This document shows positions 46,447-55,821 of a stretch of DNA of 64,000 nt, piece by piece (position 1 is the first letter of the stretch; every line of letters begins with the position of its first letter). The notes below the pieces were generated by a model that saw nothing but the letters and a program-made list of their open reading frames with translations, searched no databases and had not been told where the DNA came from. This stretch comes from Bacteroidia bacterium (lineage in GTDB: Bacteria > Bacteroidota > Bacteroidia > Flavobacteriales > Flavobacteriaceae). Made by a program: the position numbers and the translations under genes. Location of the stretch: contig JAUIBW010000001.1 in assembly GCA_030427585.1 (NCBI GenBank), forward strand, positions 287,046 to 351,045. The letters are read 5' to 3'.

Positions 46447-47226
46447 ATGAATCTAAATCTAACTCATAAAAATGCATTAGTTTGTGGGAGTACTCAAGGT
46501 ATAGGAAAAGCATCTGCTAAACAATTGGCCGAATTAGGAGCTAATGTTACCTTAGTTGCCAGGAATGAAGAAAAACTTCGACACGTTCTCACAGAATTAG
46601 CAACAAATCAGGGGCAATCACATACGTATATCGTAGCAGATTTTCAGAATCCGGAAAACTTGCAGCAAAAAATTTCTGCTACAGGGCAAACTTTTCATAT
46701 TTTAGTAAATAATACAGGAGGCCCTGCAGGAGGGCCTGTATTTAATGCCACTCTAGAAGAATTCGAACGTGCTTTTACACAACACCTAAAATGCAATCAT
46801 ATCTTAGCACAAACTGTAGTACCTGGAATGAAGAAAGAAGGGTATGGAAGAATAATCAACATTATTTCGACCTCTGTAAAACAACCCTTAAACGGATTGG
46901 GGGTTTCTAATACTATTCGCGGTGCAGTCGCAAACTGGTCAAAAACATTAGCTAATGAACTTGGGGTATTTGGAATTACAGTAAATAACGTATTACCAGG
47001 AGCTACAGCGACAGAACGATTAAATGAAATTATTAATAATAAAGCGACAAAACTAGGAAAATCAATTGAAGAAGCTTCTGATACCATGAAAAACGAGGTA
47101 CCAGCAAAACGATTTGCCAAACCACAGGAAATAGCTTATGCCATAGCATTTTTGGCATCTGAAGCCGCATCTTATATCAACGGAATAAACCTTCCTGTTG
47201 ATGGAGGAAGGACAAAGTCCTTATAG
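46447..47226 (+). CDS. Atypical short-chain dehydrogenase/reductase family protein
   Basis: A 259-residue SDR with a clear Rossmann N-terminus (ALVCGSTQGIGKASAKQLAE) and the NNTGGPAGG segment, plus the catalytic Ser in IINIISTSVKQP. At the YxxxK position it reads SNTIR, so Ser 154 and Arg 158 replace the catalytic Tyr and Lys. The fold is therefore preserved but classic dehydrogenase chemistry is doubtful. Such SNxxR proteins form a known SDR subgroup. It sits in the kynurenine operon after a 279-bp gap in which I see no gene. Confidence 0.88.
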   Translation: MNLNLTHKNALVCGSTQGIGKASAKQLAELGANVTLVARNEEKLRHVLTELATNQGQSHTYIVADFQNPENLQQKISATGQTFHILVNNTGGPAGGPVFNATLEEFERAFTQHLKCNHILAQTVVPGMKKEGYGRIINIISTSVKQPLNGLGVSNTIRGAVANWSKTLANELGVFGITVNNVLPGATATERLNEIINNKATKLGKSIEEASDTMKNEVPAKRFAKPQEIAYAIAFLASEAASYINGINLPVDGGRTKSL

Positions 47227-47357
47227 TTAACTATTTATTATTACAAAATAATAATCAAAATAATTAAATTTAATACAAAATACGAATCAATCGTGTAGAT
47301 TATAATAATAGTATTCATGCTATAGAATAAACAACACATCTAAATTAAAACAAGCAT

Positions 47358-47888
47358 ATGAGCAATCTAGTTTCACCATTAAATTTTAAAGCCTGGATAG
47401 ACGAACATCGCCATTTACTAAAACCTCCTGTTGGTAATAAATGTGTATGGAAAGACGGGGATTTTATTGTAATGGTTGTTGGGGGACCTAATAATAGAAA
47501 AGACTATCATTATAATGAAACCCCAGAATTTTTCTATCAGGTAGAAGGAGATATGGTATTAAAAATAATAGATAATGGCGAACCCAAAGACGTTCATATC
47601 AAAGAAGGCGATATTTACCTATTACCTCCAAAGGTGCCACATTCTCCTCAACGAGGAGCAAATACAGTAGGTTTAGTGATTGAATACCCAAGAGAAGAAA
47701 AAATGCTGGATGCTCTGGAGTGGTATTGCGAAAATTGCAATACCCAACTATACAGAGAAAAATTTGCATTAGATAATATAGAAACAGATATGCCTATAAT
47801 TTTTGATAAATATTATAGTGACAAAACAAAATGCACTTGTTCTAATTGTGGAAGCGTAATGGAAGCTCCAAAAAAGAATAAAGAATAA
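47358..47888 (+). CDS. nbaC: 3-Hydroxyanthranilate 3,4-dioxygenase
   Basis: A 176-residue cupin dioxygenase that opens the ring of 3-hydroxyanthranilate to 2-amino-3-carboxymuconate semialdehyde. Iron ligands are His 51, Glu 57 (DYHYNETPEFFYQ) and His 95 (PPKVPHSPQ), the numbering of characterised bacterial enzymes. The C-terminus has a rubredoxin-like metal site, CENC (124-127) and CTCSNC (159-164). It carries both sites, as the longer bacterial enzymes do. Confidence 0.95.
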   Translation: MSNLVSPLNFKAWIDEHRHLLKPPVGNKCVWKDGDFIVMVVGGPNNRKDYHYNETPEFFYQVEGDMVLKIIDNGEPKDVHIKEGDIYLLPPKVPHSPQRGANTVGLVIEYPREEKMLDALEWYCENCNTQLYREKFALDNIETDMPIIFDKYYSDKTKCTCSNCGSVMEAPKKNKE

Positions 47889-47938
47889 ACAATAATCTAA
47901 TTAAAAAGATTCCTGTATAAATAACAGGGATAACATCT

Positions 47939-49039
47939 ATGATGAAAAGAAAACTTCGCATAAACGGTCATTCACATTTACTGCCATACCCAGAAGAGAT
48001 TCCGCAGTTTATGAAAGACAAAGAGATTTTTTGGGTAGATGATGAACGTAAGTATATGTTACAAAAAGGATGGAAACGCCCAGTTACGCACTCTAGTTTT
48101 TTCTTAGATGAAAAATTAGAGTGGATGGAGCGTAACAAGATTGATCACGCAGTAGTATTAAATCTTTCTCAGTTATATGGTAATGGTTTACGTCTGGAAG
48201 AAATGAAACATGCTTTACGATTTCAAAATGATTTTAATGCTCACGTACAACAAGATCACCCGGATAAGTTCTCTTGTGGTTTTGTAATACATCCTGGATT
48301 TATTAACGGAGCACTATGGGAAATGGAGCGTTGTGTAGAAGAATTAGGAATGCATGTACTATGTCTGCCTACTCACTTTATGGATTCTATTGGGCAGTGG
48401 CGATGTATTTTTGACGAGGAAAATGATCCGATTTTTGAACTAGCAGACAAATATAAATTAGCTATAGAAGTTCATCCTTATGATGGTGATAAAATGATCA
48501 AACTAGAAAATGTTTCCTGGCGTTTTCATTTGGTATGGATGCTTGCCCAATGTGGTGATGCTTATCACTTTTATACTCTTAACGGGATGCAAACTCGCTA
48601 TCCAAATATTAGAACTTGCTTTGCTCATGGAGGGCAATTAGCACAAATGAATTTAGGAAGACGTATTCAAGGATTTGATGGAAGACCGGATCTTTTTAAA
48701 GGAAAACAACATCCTAGAAAAGCTGTAGGACACCCCAATATATATTTTGACACTCTGGTACACGACACCGATTCTTTAAAACTAACTGTAGAACGACAAG
48801 GTAGTAATCAAGTTATTATGGGATTAGATGATCCATATCCATTAGGAGAAATGGAAAGCGAGCCACAGTCTTCTTATCCAGGGAAAATTCTGGACTTAGC
48901 ACTAGATCGTAATATTATAACTACAGAAGAATATGATGATATCTGGGAAGATAATGTTTTACGTTGGTTATTTGGAGATAATGAAAAAGCAAAACAAGAT
49001 TTAATAGATAAAATTTTAGGTAAAGAAAAAGTTTATTAG
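47939..49039 (+). CDS. nbaD: 2-Amino-3-carboxymuconate-6-semialdehyde decarboxylase (ACMSD)
   Basis: A 366-residue amidohydrolase-superfamily decarboxylase. The metal-binding N-terminal motif reads RINGHSHLLPYPEEI; later ligand regions include LAIEVHPYDGD, TCFAHGGQLAQMNLGRR and VIMGLDDPYPLGE. It diverts ACMS away from quinolinate to 2-aminomuconic semialdehyde, the substrate of the dehydrogenase at 44725. Two Met codons begin the gene (47939, 47942); either could be used. The protein is longer than the ~335-residue reference enzymes. Confidence 0.93.
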   Translation: MMKRKLRINGHSHLLPYPEEIPQFMKDKEIFWVDDERKYMLQKGWKRPVTHSSFFLDEKLEWMERNKIDHAVVLNLSQLYGNGLRLEEMKHALRFQNDFNAHVQQDHPDKFSCGFVIHPGFINGALWEMERCVEELGMHVLCLPTHFMDSIGQWRCIFDEENDPIFELADKYKLAIEVHPYDGDKMIKLENVSWRFHLVWMLAQCGDAYHFYTLNGMQTRYPNIRTCFAHGGQLAQMNLGRRIQGFDGRPDLFKGKQHPRKAVGHPNIYFDTLVHDTDSLKLTVERQGSNQVIMGLDDPYPLGEMESEPQSSYPGKILDLALDRNIITTEEYDDIWEDNVLRWLFGDNEKAKQDLIDKILGKEKVY

Positions 49040-49054
49040 AAAAAGTAAATAATT

Positions 49055-49696
49055 ATGCATTTTATCCCTGAAGAACTGGATACGTATGTAGTAAACCATA
49101 CCCAAAAAGAGCCCGAATTATTACAACAACTAAACCGTGAAACATATCAAAAAATACTACAACCCAGAATGCTTAGTGGTGCTTATCAAGGTCGGGTTTT
49201 AAGTATGCTATCTAAACTTATTCAGCCAAAAAATATATTAGAAATAGGGACATACACAGGATATTCTGCTATCTGTCTGGCCGAAGGAATTAGAAAAGAT
49301 GGAGAATTACATACCATTGATATTAATGAGGAGTTAGAAGATTTTCAAAGAAAATATTTTGACCTTTCTGATTATGGAAAACAAATTCATCAACATATTG
49401 GTGATGCTACCAAAATTATCCCAAATCTGGACATGAAATTTGATCTGGTGTTTATAGATGCCGACAAACCTAATTATCCTACTTATTTTGAATTGGTTAT
49501 TAATAAAATGAATCCTGGAAGTGTAATTTTATCAGACAATGTATTATGGAATGGTAAAGTAATCGAAAAAGTTGAAGAAGAGGATATTTCTACTAAAGCT
49601 CTTTTGAAATACAATACACTTTTGATTGAAGATAAACGAATAGAAACTGTAGTATTACCTATTAGAGACGGGTTAACCATTAGTAGAGTATTATAA
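49055..49696 (+). CDS. O-methyltransferase
   Basis: A 213-residue class I SAM methyltransferase of the COMT-like family (PF01596). Motif I is ILEIGTYTGYSAICLAEG, followed by ELHTIDINEELEDF, FDLVFIDADKPNYPTYFELV with the metal-binding Asp, and ILSDNVLWNGKVI. These enzymes methylate catechol-type hydroxyls. It is 15 bp after ACMSD, so it is the last operon gene; its link to the pathway is unproven. Confidence 0.9.
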   Translation: MHFIPEELDTYVVNHTQKEPELLQQLNRETYQKILQPRMLSGAYQGRVLSMLSKLIQPKNILEIGTYTGYSAICLAEGIRKDGELHTIDINEELEDFQRKYFDLSDYGKQIHQHIGDATKIIPNLDMKFDLVFIDADKPNYPTYFELVINKMNPGSVILSDNVLWNGKVIEKVEEEDISTKALLKYNTLLIEDKRIETVVLPIRDGLTISRVL

Positions 49697-49707
49697 CCTA
49701 TATACAA

Positions 49708-49743
49708 AACAAGGCTGTAGTATTTAAATACCACAGCCTTGTT
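49708..49743. terminator. Bidirectional terminator at the end of the kynurenine operon
   Basis: AACAAGGCTGT and ACAGCCTTGTT pair, and the interior GTATTTAAATAC adds an inner stem. It separates this operon from the convergent subtilase gene. Confidence 0.85.
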
Positions 49744-49760
49744 TTATATTTTATGTGATT

Positions 49761-51260
49761 TTATTGAACCGCTTTTAATGCATCAATATTACCGTAACCA
49801 AATTTACTATTACGATTAGGGTAAAACTCTCCCGCTTTCTTTAGTTTATCAAGTACCTGAGCCCTAGTCATATTAGGATTACGTGCCCATACCAAAGCAG
49901 CGATTCCTGCTGTGGTAGCCGTCGCTACAGAAGATCCTCCTACATAAGTTTGTGTTCCTGTATTAAACCCTAATACCGGTACATTTCTACTAGAGTTTCC
50001 TGCTCTCTCCATTACGATAGTAAAATCGATTTTACTACCATCATGACAGATATTACAGCGATTATATCCATTATCTTTTATACCTGTAACCGCAACTGTT
50101 TCTGACATACTTGCCGGAAAAATAACACCATACCAATTTGTAAACGTAGTCGATGTTCCTCCCGCAGCGATTATCATTTTTCCTTTTCCGTAGGCATATT
50201 TTACAGCATCTTTTACATTACCAATAGACCAGGGGTATCCAATAGACATCGAAATAATCTTAACATCTCCTCTATTTCCTAATGCTTTTAAAGCATTACT
50301 TACTCCTTTACGCTCATGATAATCATTTAACACAACATCCTCAGTTCCTCTATAGGCAACCAAATTACAGTTATACGCTACTCCTACCGGCATAAAATCA
50401 TCATTACGTGGTGATGCTATTGCTGATGCCATAGAAGTACCATGCCCACACTTGTCATTCGGTCCATCAATATTATTAGACCACCACCACGGAGAGTCGA
50501 TAAAAGTTCCAAATCGTTGCACAAATCTTCCATTAGACGCCCCATCATTAAATCCACTACCCAGTAAATTTTGGCTTGCAGAAATTCCGGTATCAATCAA
50601 ACCAACAGTTATACCTGCCCCTGTACTATAATTCCAAGCCTGCGGTACTTTATGAATGTCAAAATTCCAAGGTAATCGTGCATTAGGTGAAATTACTCTA
50701 TAATCCCCGCTATTTATAGATTGTCCACTTTTACTACATCCCGCAGATTTCTGTTGATTTGAATTATCTTCTTGTAGGTAAAAACCATAACCGATTGGGT
50801 CTAAGTAACGAATTTGATCTGTTTTTTGTAAAGTTTTTATGGTTTCTAAACTAGTAACTTTCACATCGGTTACATTAAGTATTTCATCGGCAGATATTAC
50901 AGAATTAGACTTACTTGCTCCCTCTGTAGACTGTATAATATTATATATATTTTCTCTAGCGTCATTTAGTCTAGATGATCTTTGGATAGAGTAACTTTCT
51001 CCTTTTTCTCCAAAACCAACACTTAATACTTCTCCACCGTGTACTACAGCACTCCATAATACACTAGAAGGTGCTTCCATCCAGTTTACATCGCCATTTT
51101 GTTTTAATTCACCTTCGATATACGCATTAATTTCTGATACAGGAAGTAATTTTTGAGATTCAGAAATTTCTGAATTTGGTTCTACAATTTCATTAGGGTT
51201 TTCTTTAGAACAAGAAAATGCCAAAATTAGTCCTAAAGTTAGAAGAGTAATCTTTTTCAT
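49761..51260 (-). CDS. Subtilisin-family (S8) serine protease lipoprotein
   Basis: A 499-residue exported protease. A lipoprotein signal (LGLILAFSC, Cys 17) is followed by a propeptide-like region (to about 170) and the S8 domain, with Asp 223 (TVGLIDTGIS), His 273 (KCGHGTSMASAI) and Ser 444 (GGSSVATATTAGIAAL). The oxyanion position normally Asn (AAGN) reads AAGG, with Gly 368. This may reduce activity. Four cysteines in the catalytic domain (including RCNIC) could form disulphides. It is monocistronic. Confidence 0.92.
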   Translation of the reverse strand: MKKITLLTLGLILAFSCSKENPNEIVEPNSEISESQKLLPVSEINAYIEGELKQNGDVNWMEAPSSVLWSAVVHGGEVLSVGFGEKGESYSIQRSSRLNDARENIYNIIQSTEGASKSNSVISADEILNVTDVKVTSLETIKTLQKTDQIRYLDPIGYGFYLQEDNSNQQKSAGCSKSGQSINSGDYRVISPNARLPWNFDIHKVPQAWNYSTGAGITVGLIDTGISASQNLLGSGFNDGASNGRFVQRFGTFIDSPWWWSNNIDGPNDKCGHGTSMASAIASPRNDDFMPVGVAYNCNLVAYRGTEDVVLNDYHERKGVSNALKALGNRGDVKIISMSIGYPWSIGNVKDAVKYAYGKGKMIIAAGGTSTTFTNWYGVIFPASMSETVAVTGIKDNGYNRCNICHDGSKIDFTIVMERAGNSSRNVPVLGFNTGTQTYVGGSSVATATTAGIAALVWARNPNMTRAQVLDKLKKAGEFYPNRNSKFGYGNIDALKAVQ

Positions 51261-51604
51261 TTTTAGAATAAGTTTTTAAGAGTTTGTGTGTAAAAGTCGA
51301 TACATGACAATTTCGTAAAAATTACAAATAATTATCATTTTAATAATTTCATAGCTAATGTATTAAATTATATTTAAATATTTTACAATTATATTACCAT
51401 ATAATCATAAAAAACTTCAATATTATGCTTGCATAGGACTGAAAAAAGCTATTAAAGTGCTGTTACAAGTCAGTGTTTACGGGGTGTTTAATCGTTTGGT
51501 ATTAAAAGTGAAAAAATTCTAAAAAAATATTGATTTTTTTGAATATTAATCAGAATTTACAAGGAAAAACAGACAAAAATAAGTTTGAGAAAGACTATTA
51601 CAAT
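51261..51604. other. Intergenic region upstream of the subtilase gene, nothing recognised
   Basis: About 340 AT-rich bases between the subtilase start and the tatA stop, both minus strand. No ORF, repeat or clear promoter was found; the plus-strand open frame here is the shadow of tatA. Confidence 0.5.
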
Positions 51605-51898
51605 TTAGAATTTGCGTTTTATTGGACCAGTAACTTTATCAATATCATCTTTGACCTGATCGATCTCTTTTTTTATATCGGATGTAATAGAAGTAGGAAT
51701 ATCGGTATCAATACCGTGTTTTTCTGCACTTTTGGTAATTTCGGTTTTAATATCATTGGTCGCATCCTTAACGATACGCATTCCTTTACCCAATCCTCGT
51801 GCAATCTCAGGAATCTTATCTGCTCCAAAAACCATAACCAATATAAAAACAATAAAGGCAATTTCGGTTCCGCTAATAAATAAAGGTAAAGTTATCAT
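51605..51898 (-). CDS. tatA: Twin-arginine translocase subunit TatA/TatE family
   Basis: A 97-residue protein with the TatA layout: one N-terminal membrane helix (about 10-27), the GADKIPEIARGLGKGM hinge and amphipathic helix, then a charged tail with repeated Asp/Lys/Ile. It would form the pore-like component that moves folded proteins. TatA rather than TatB is favoured by the short length and the FGADKIP motif. No tatC is adjacent in the window. Confidence 0.9.
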   Translation of the reverse strand: MITLPLFISGTEIAFIVFILVMVFGADKIPEIARGLGKGMRIVKDATNDIKTEITKSAEKHGIDTDIPTSITSDIKKEIDQVKDDIDKVTGPIKRKF

Positions 51899-51925
51899 AT
51901 GCTACAAATATAATCAATATTGTGT

Positions 51926-51964
51926 AAAAAAGCCATCCTGAAAAGACTTCGGGATGGCTTTTAT
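51926..51964 (-). terminator. Terminator after the M1 peptidase gene
   Basis: AAAAGCCATCC and GGATGGCTTTT with an A-run outside; on the minus strand the hairpin ends in TTTTTT. It lies between the M1 peptidase stop and tatA. Confidence 0.87.
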
Positions 51965-51987
51965 TTATTCTTTAGTAAAAGAAAAGC

Positions 51988-54297
51988 TTACTGTCCTTTT
52001 ACTTTATTTTTAAATTGTTCAAATTTTCCTAATTTCTTTCTTTTAGGCCAGCTATTATTAGAGGTATCAATATCTGCTGTCTCTTGTTTAGGATCAACTA
52101 CAATTTTAGAAATTTCTTTCTCAGAAGCTATAGCTCTTTTTACCTCAGCATCATTTTTTCTCCAAATTTCTGCAGGGTATGTTATTGTTTCTGTTGTTCC
52201 ATCTTCATAAGTGTATTCTACGATCAATGGCATTACGAGTCCACCTGGTTTTTCAAAGGTAATCTCATAGAAAAACTTGGGTTGTTTAAGTTTTTCGCGC
52301 TCTTCAACAGAAAAATTATCCATTAGATAAGCTTTCAGAGTTTTGGCATCACTAATAATATTTCCATTCTTTTTAATCGTTTCGTATTCTTCGCTTCCTT
52401 CTTTAACCATGTATACAAGTGGTCCCAGATCTTCAACTTTAGCACCTACAGATGCAGCATATTCTTTTACTCTTTTATTTGGCTCTTTAGAAACTACAAA
52501 TTTCTTTACTTCTTTCACTCCAATATCGGTATAATCTGTGGTATAGAACCATCCTCTCCAAAACCAATCCAGATCAACAGCAGAGGCATCTTCCATAGTT
52601 CTAAAAAAGTCTTCTGGTGTTGGGTGTTTAAACATCCATCGCTGAGAATATGTTCTAAATGAGTAATCAAAAAGATCTCTTCCCATTACAGTTTCTCTTA
52701 GGATATTTAAGCCTGTCGCTGGTTTTGAGTATGCATTAGGTCCGAATTGGTGAATATTATTAGATTGAGACATAATCGGAGACAGGAAATTTTGATTTCC
52801 GCTCATATAGGGTATAATCTTTTTTGCTGGTCCACGACGAGATGGATATTTTTTATCATTCCCTAATGCTTTTGGATACCATTCTCCAAAATCTTGTTCT
52901 GCTACATATTGCACAAAAGTATTAAGGCCTTCATCCATCCAAGTCCATTGGCGTTCATCACTATTCACGATCATCGGGAAAAAGTTATGACCTACTTCGT
53001 GGATAATTACACTCATCATTCCATATTTTACACGATCACTATAGCTACCATCAGGTTTCGGTCTTCCGTAATTCCAGCAAATCATAGGGTACTCCATACC
53101 TTGATTTTTTGCATGTACAGAGATAGCTTTGTGATATGGATAATCGAAAGTCATTCGGCTATATGACTTTAATGTACTGGCTACTACTTTTGTAGACCAG
53201 TCTTCCCAAAGAGGGTTTCCTTCTTTTGGATACATCGATACCGCCATGATATCTTTTCCTCCTATTTTAACAGCCATCATGTCCCAAATAAACCTTCTAG
53301 ATGTAGCGAAACCAAAATCACGTACATTTTCGGCTTTAAGCTTCCATGTTTTCTTTTTTTCTGAAAATGTTTTTTCTTTTGCTACGGCTTCTTTCTGGGA
53401 TACAATAACAACTGGCTTATCATATGATTTCTTTGCAGCTTCATAACGGCTCATCATTTCTTTTGTAAATACTTCTTTTCTATTTACCAATACTCCGGTT
53501 CCGTCTAAAATATGATCTGAAGGAACGGTAATATTTACTTCAAAATTACCAAATGGCAATGCAAACTCTCCTCTACCCCAAAACTGGTGATTTTGCCACC
53601 CTTCAACATCATTATACACTGCCATACGAGGGTAAAACTGAGCGATAACATATGCTCTATTTCCATCCTCAAACTCTTCATATCCAGATCTACCTCTACC
53701 ATTTACATGATCATTAATATTATACCACCAATCAATTGAGAATACAAACTTCTCTCCAGAGGCCAAATCTTTAGGCATCTCTACACGCATCATTGTTCTA
53801 TTGATTGTATATTTAAGCGGATTTCCATTACTATCTTTTACTGCGGTAATATTAAATCCACCGTCAAAAGGCTCTGCAAGATATTTATTTAAAAAACCTT
53901 CAGGTGTAGTTGCCGGATCAACCCCATTTGATTGAATTAATGGGGTCTTAGAGTCTTTAGCTCTCATATTCTGATCCAGTTGCACCCAAAGAAACTCTAA
54001 ATCATCAGGTGAATTATTCGTATATGTAATGGTTTCTTTTCCTGATAGTTTTTTGTTTTTATCATCAAGTTCAATATCCATTTTATAATCAGCCTGTTGC
54101 TGATAATAAGCGGGACCTGGGGCTCCAGAACCTGTTCTGTACATATTGGGAGTTGCAAACTCGTCGTACATTTGTTTGAATTTGTTCTGATTAGTATGCC
54201 CTAATTCACGAACATTTTTAGCCTCTTCTTGATTTTGAGCATATGAAATACCTGATATCAAAAAAGTCACCGAAAGGACTAAAAGTATCTTTTTCAT
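51988..54297 (-). CDS. M1 family metallopeptidase
   Basis: About 769 residues from the ATG at 54297, which starts directly at a signal peptide (MKKILLVLSVTFLISGISYAQ); the frame from 54333 adds 12 non-signal residues. Zinc motif HEVGHNFFPMIVNSDERQW and the third ligand in WMDEGLNTFVQY are intact. The substrate loop that is GxMEN in classic aminopeptidases reads QGMEYPMI. It should be a periplasmic or surface aminopeptidase-like enzyme, mature and long for the family. A DUF6702 gene lies just upstream on the same strand. Confidence 0.92.
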   Translation of the reverse strand: MKKILLVLSVTFLISGISYAQNQEEAKNVRELGHTNQNKFKQMYDEFATPNMYRTGSGAPGPAYYQQQADYKMDIELDDKNKKLSGKETITYTNNSPDDLEFLWVQLDQNMRAKDSKTPLIQSNGVDPATTPEGFLNKYLAEPFDGGFNITAVKDSNGNPLKYTINRTMMRVEMPKDLASGEKFVFSIDWWYNINDHVNGRGRSGYEEFEDGNRAYVIAQFYPRMAVYNDVEGWQNHQFWGRGEFALPFGNFEVNITVPSDHILDGTGVLVNRKEVFTKEMMSRYEAAKKSYDKPVVIVSQKEAVAKEKTFSEKKKTWKLKAENVRDFGFATSRRFIWDMMAVKIGGKDIMAVSMYPKEGNPLWEDWSTKVVASTLKSYSRMTFDYPYHKAISVHAKNQGMEYPMICWNYGRPKPDGSYSDRVKYGMMSVIIHEVGHNFFPMIVNSDERQWTWMDEGLNTFVQYVAEQDFGEWYPKALGNDKKYPSRRGPAKKIIPYMSGNQNFLSPIMSQSNNIHQFGPNAYSKPATGLNILRETVMGRDLFDYSFRTYSQRWMFKHPTPEDFFRTMEDASAVDLDWFWRGWFYTTDYTDIGVKEVKKFVVSKEPNKRVKEYAASVGAKVEDLGPLVYMVKEGSEEYETIKKNGNIISDAKTLKAYLMDNFSVEEREKLKQPKFFYEITFEKPGGLVMPLIVEYTYEDGTTETITYPAEIWRKNDAEVKRAIASEKEISKIVVDPKQETADIDTSNNSWPKRKKLGKFEQFKNKVKGQ

Positions 54298-54361
54298 TGT
54301 AATGGTTTTGAATTTAATGTTATGATTTCGCAAAGTAATTGTTTTTTAAAAGTTTACTGAT

Positions 54362-54874
54362 TTATTCACTAAACTTTAACATCCCTACACCTTTTTCTTT
54401 TTCAAGTATAAGACTTTTGCGTTGATTTCCTTTTTTAACGTGAACAATATTCTGTTGTTCTTCAAAAAGATCCATCAAAACTTGATTTGTGATTTCTATA
54501 GTATTTAGAGAAGTAATATTTTCTATTTCTAAATAACAAATGATAAGATCATCTTCATATTCTTTCCCTAAAAATTTAAAAGAAACTTCTTCTCCATTCA
54601 CTACAAATTGTAGTTTTTGATTAAGGTATATCGCTAAATTTTTATCTACTCCCGGGCTTTCTTCATCTTTATCTAAATTAGTAGACTTATCATATCGTTC
54701 TTTTAGTAGTTCTTCTATATCATCAATAAAAACTCTAGACACAATCTGTAACGACTGTTGTTTTGCATTATAATCTACCTGTGTTACACTTACATAAAAC
54801 TTATGCGTAGTTGTAAAAGAACTTAGCGGAACAGACACTACAAAAAGAAAGAGCAGTAAGATTTTATTCATCAT
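54362..54874 (-). CDS. DUF6702 family secreted protein
   Basis: A 170-residue protein with a signal peptide (KILLLFLFVVSVPLSSF) and a beta-rich domain beginning HKFYVSVTQVDYNAKQQSLQ, followed by SRVFIDDIEELLKERY. This matches DUF6702, often found beside M1 peptidases in flavobacteria. It lies 64 bp upstream of the M1 peptidase and may be cotranscribed. Start is MM (54874 or 54871). No enzymatic residues are evident. Confidence 0.82.
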   Translation of the reverse strand: MMNKILLLFLFVVSVPLSSFTTTHKFYVSVTQVDYNAKQQSLQIVSRVFIDDIEELLKERYDKSTNLDKDEESPGVDKNLAIYLNQKLQFVVNGEEVSFKFLGKEYEDDLIICYLEIENITSLNTIEITNQVLMDLFEEQQNIVHVKKGNQRKSLILEKEKGVGMLKFSE

Positions 54875-54959
54875 CTAAAATTTGTGAAGCGTTAAATGTA
54901 ATTAATTTTAATGGTATGCATTAAAAAATTATGCCAAACTTAAAATCAGGAATAATAAA

Positions 54960-55715
54960 TCAATCTATTTCTTTATTTACTTTATATGATGTTACTTTTT
55001 TCTGAAAAAACTCTACTAATGTTAATCTTTTAGAATTTTCCAAAAGGTTTGCAAAATATTCGTCTTCGGCGCAGTAGTACATAAAATCTGTTATTAAATC
55101 TTCTGATAATTTTAATTCATCTACAAAAAAGGCAGTATTAAAGGTAGTTTCTCCTCTTTGCACTATTGCATCAAGATCTTCTAATGCTTTAATTCTTTTT
55201 AGTTTCTTTAATTTCCCACTTAGGTAATTAATAGGCCTATCGATTATTCCACTTCTTGCTGTATAGATTCTTCTTTCAGCTTTTGTGGGTTGTGGTTTAT
55301 CGCTAAATGGAAGGCCTAATATCTTATTATCTACAAAAGGTTGTAGTTCTACAACACCTACATCTTTATCAAGGTTACCCGAAAGCTCTGTTGTACTCAC
55401 TTTAACTTGTTCTAATTGTTGCACTACGGGATGCAATACAATTGTAATCTTCTTGTCCTCAATCTGATCCTGCTTAACTATAATTGATCGTATTTGATAT
55501 TGAACAGAAGAAAAAACAATTGAGTCTCTTGGACTTGCAGGTATTTCAAAAAATCCCTGCTCATCATTCGTTGTACCAATTTCTTTAGTAAAATTTATAA
55601 TATTAATGGCATATCCTTGTAGGGAATCAGCAATAATTTTCCCTCGAAGTGTTTCAGATTGACCAAAAATTTGCAATGAAATAAGTAGAGGTAGAAATAG
55701 TAGTAATCTTGTCAT
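54960..55715 (-). CDS. CarboxypepD_reg-like secreted protein, copy 1
   Basis: A 251-residue protein with a signal peptide, then a carboxypeptidase-regulatory-like beta sandwich (GKIIADSLQGYAINIINFTK, NDEQGFFEIPASPRDSIVFS, VVQQLEQVKVSTTELSGNLD). The C-terminal half is helical and ends with a Lys-rich tail. It is a paralogue of the next protein upstream (55822). The domain is a common N-terminal element of TonB-dependent receptors, here without a barrel. Confidence 0.82.
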   Translation of the reverse strand: MTRLLLFLPLLISLQIFGQSETLRGKIIADSLQGYAINIINFTKEIGTTNDEQGFFEIPASPRDSIVFSSVQYQIRSIIVKQDQIEDKKITIVLHPVVQQLEQVKVSTTELSGNLDKDVGVVELQPFVDNKILGLPFSDKPQPTKAERRIYTARSGIIDRPINYLSGKLKKLKRIKALEDLDAIVQRGETTFNTAFFVDELKLSEDLITDFMYYCAEDEYFANLLENSKRLTLVEFFQKKVTSYKVNKEID

Positions 55716-55821
55716 ATAAATATCATCTGAAATGATCTTTATAAAACCACTACATAAAGATCTTCTCTTCCAAAGACGATATAACTAAGATAGAATTACA
55801 AAAGCCTCCTTTTAACCAGTA

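Noticed and set aside
49483..49734. 83-codon minus-strand ORF opposite the O-methyltransferase
   Set aside because: It is the shadow of a gene with all methyltransferase motifs, and has no features of its own.
51530..51883. 117-codon plus-strand ORF opposite tatA
   Set aside because: Antisense shadow of TatA; the TatA motifs on the minus strand are unmistakable.
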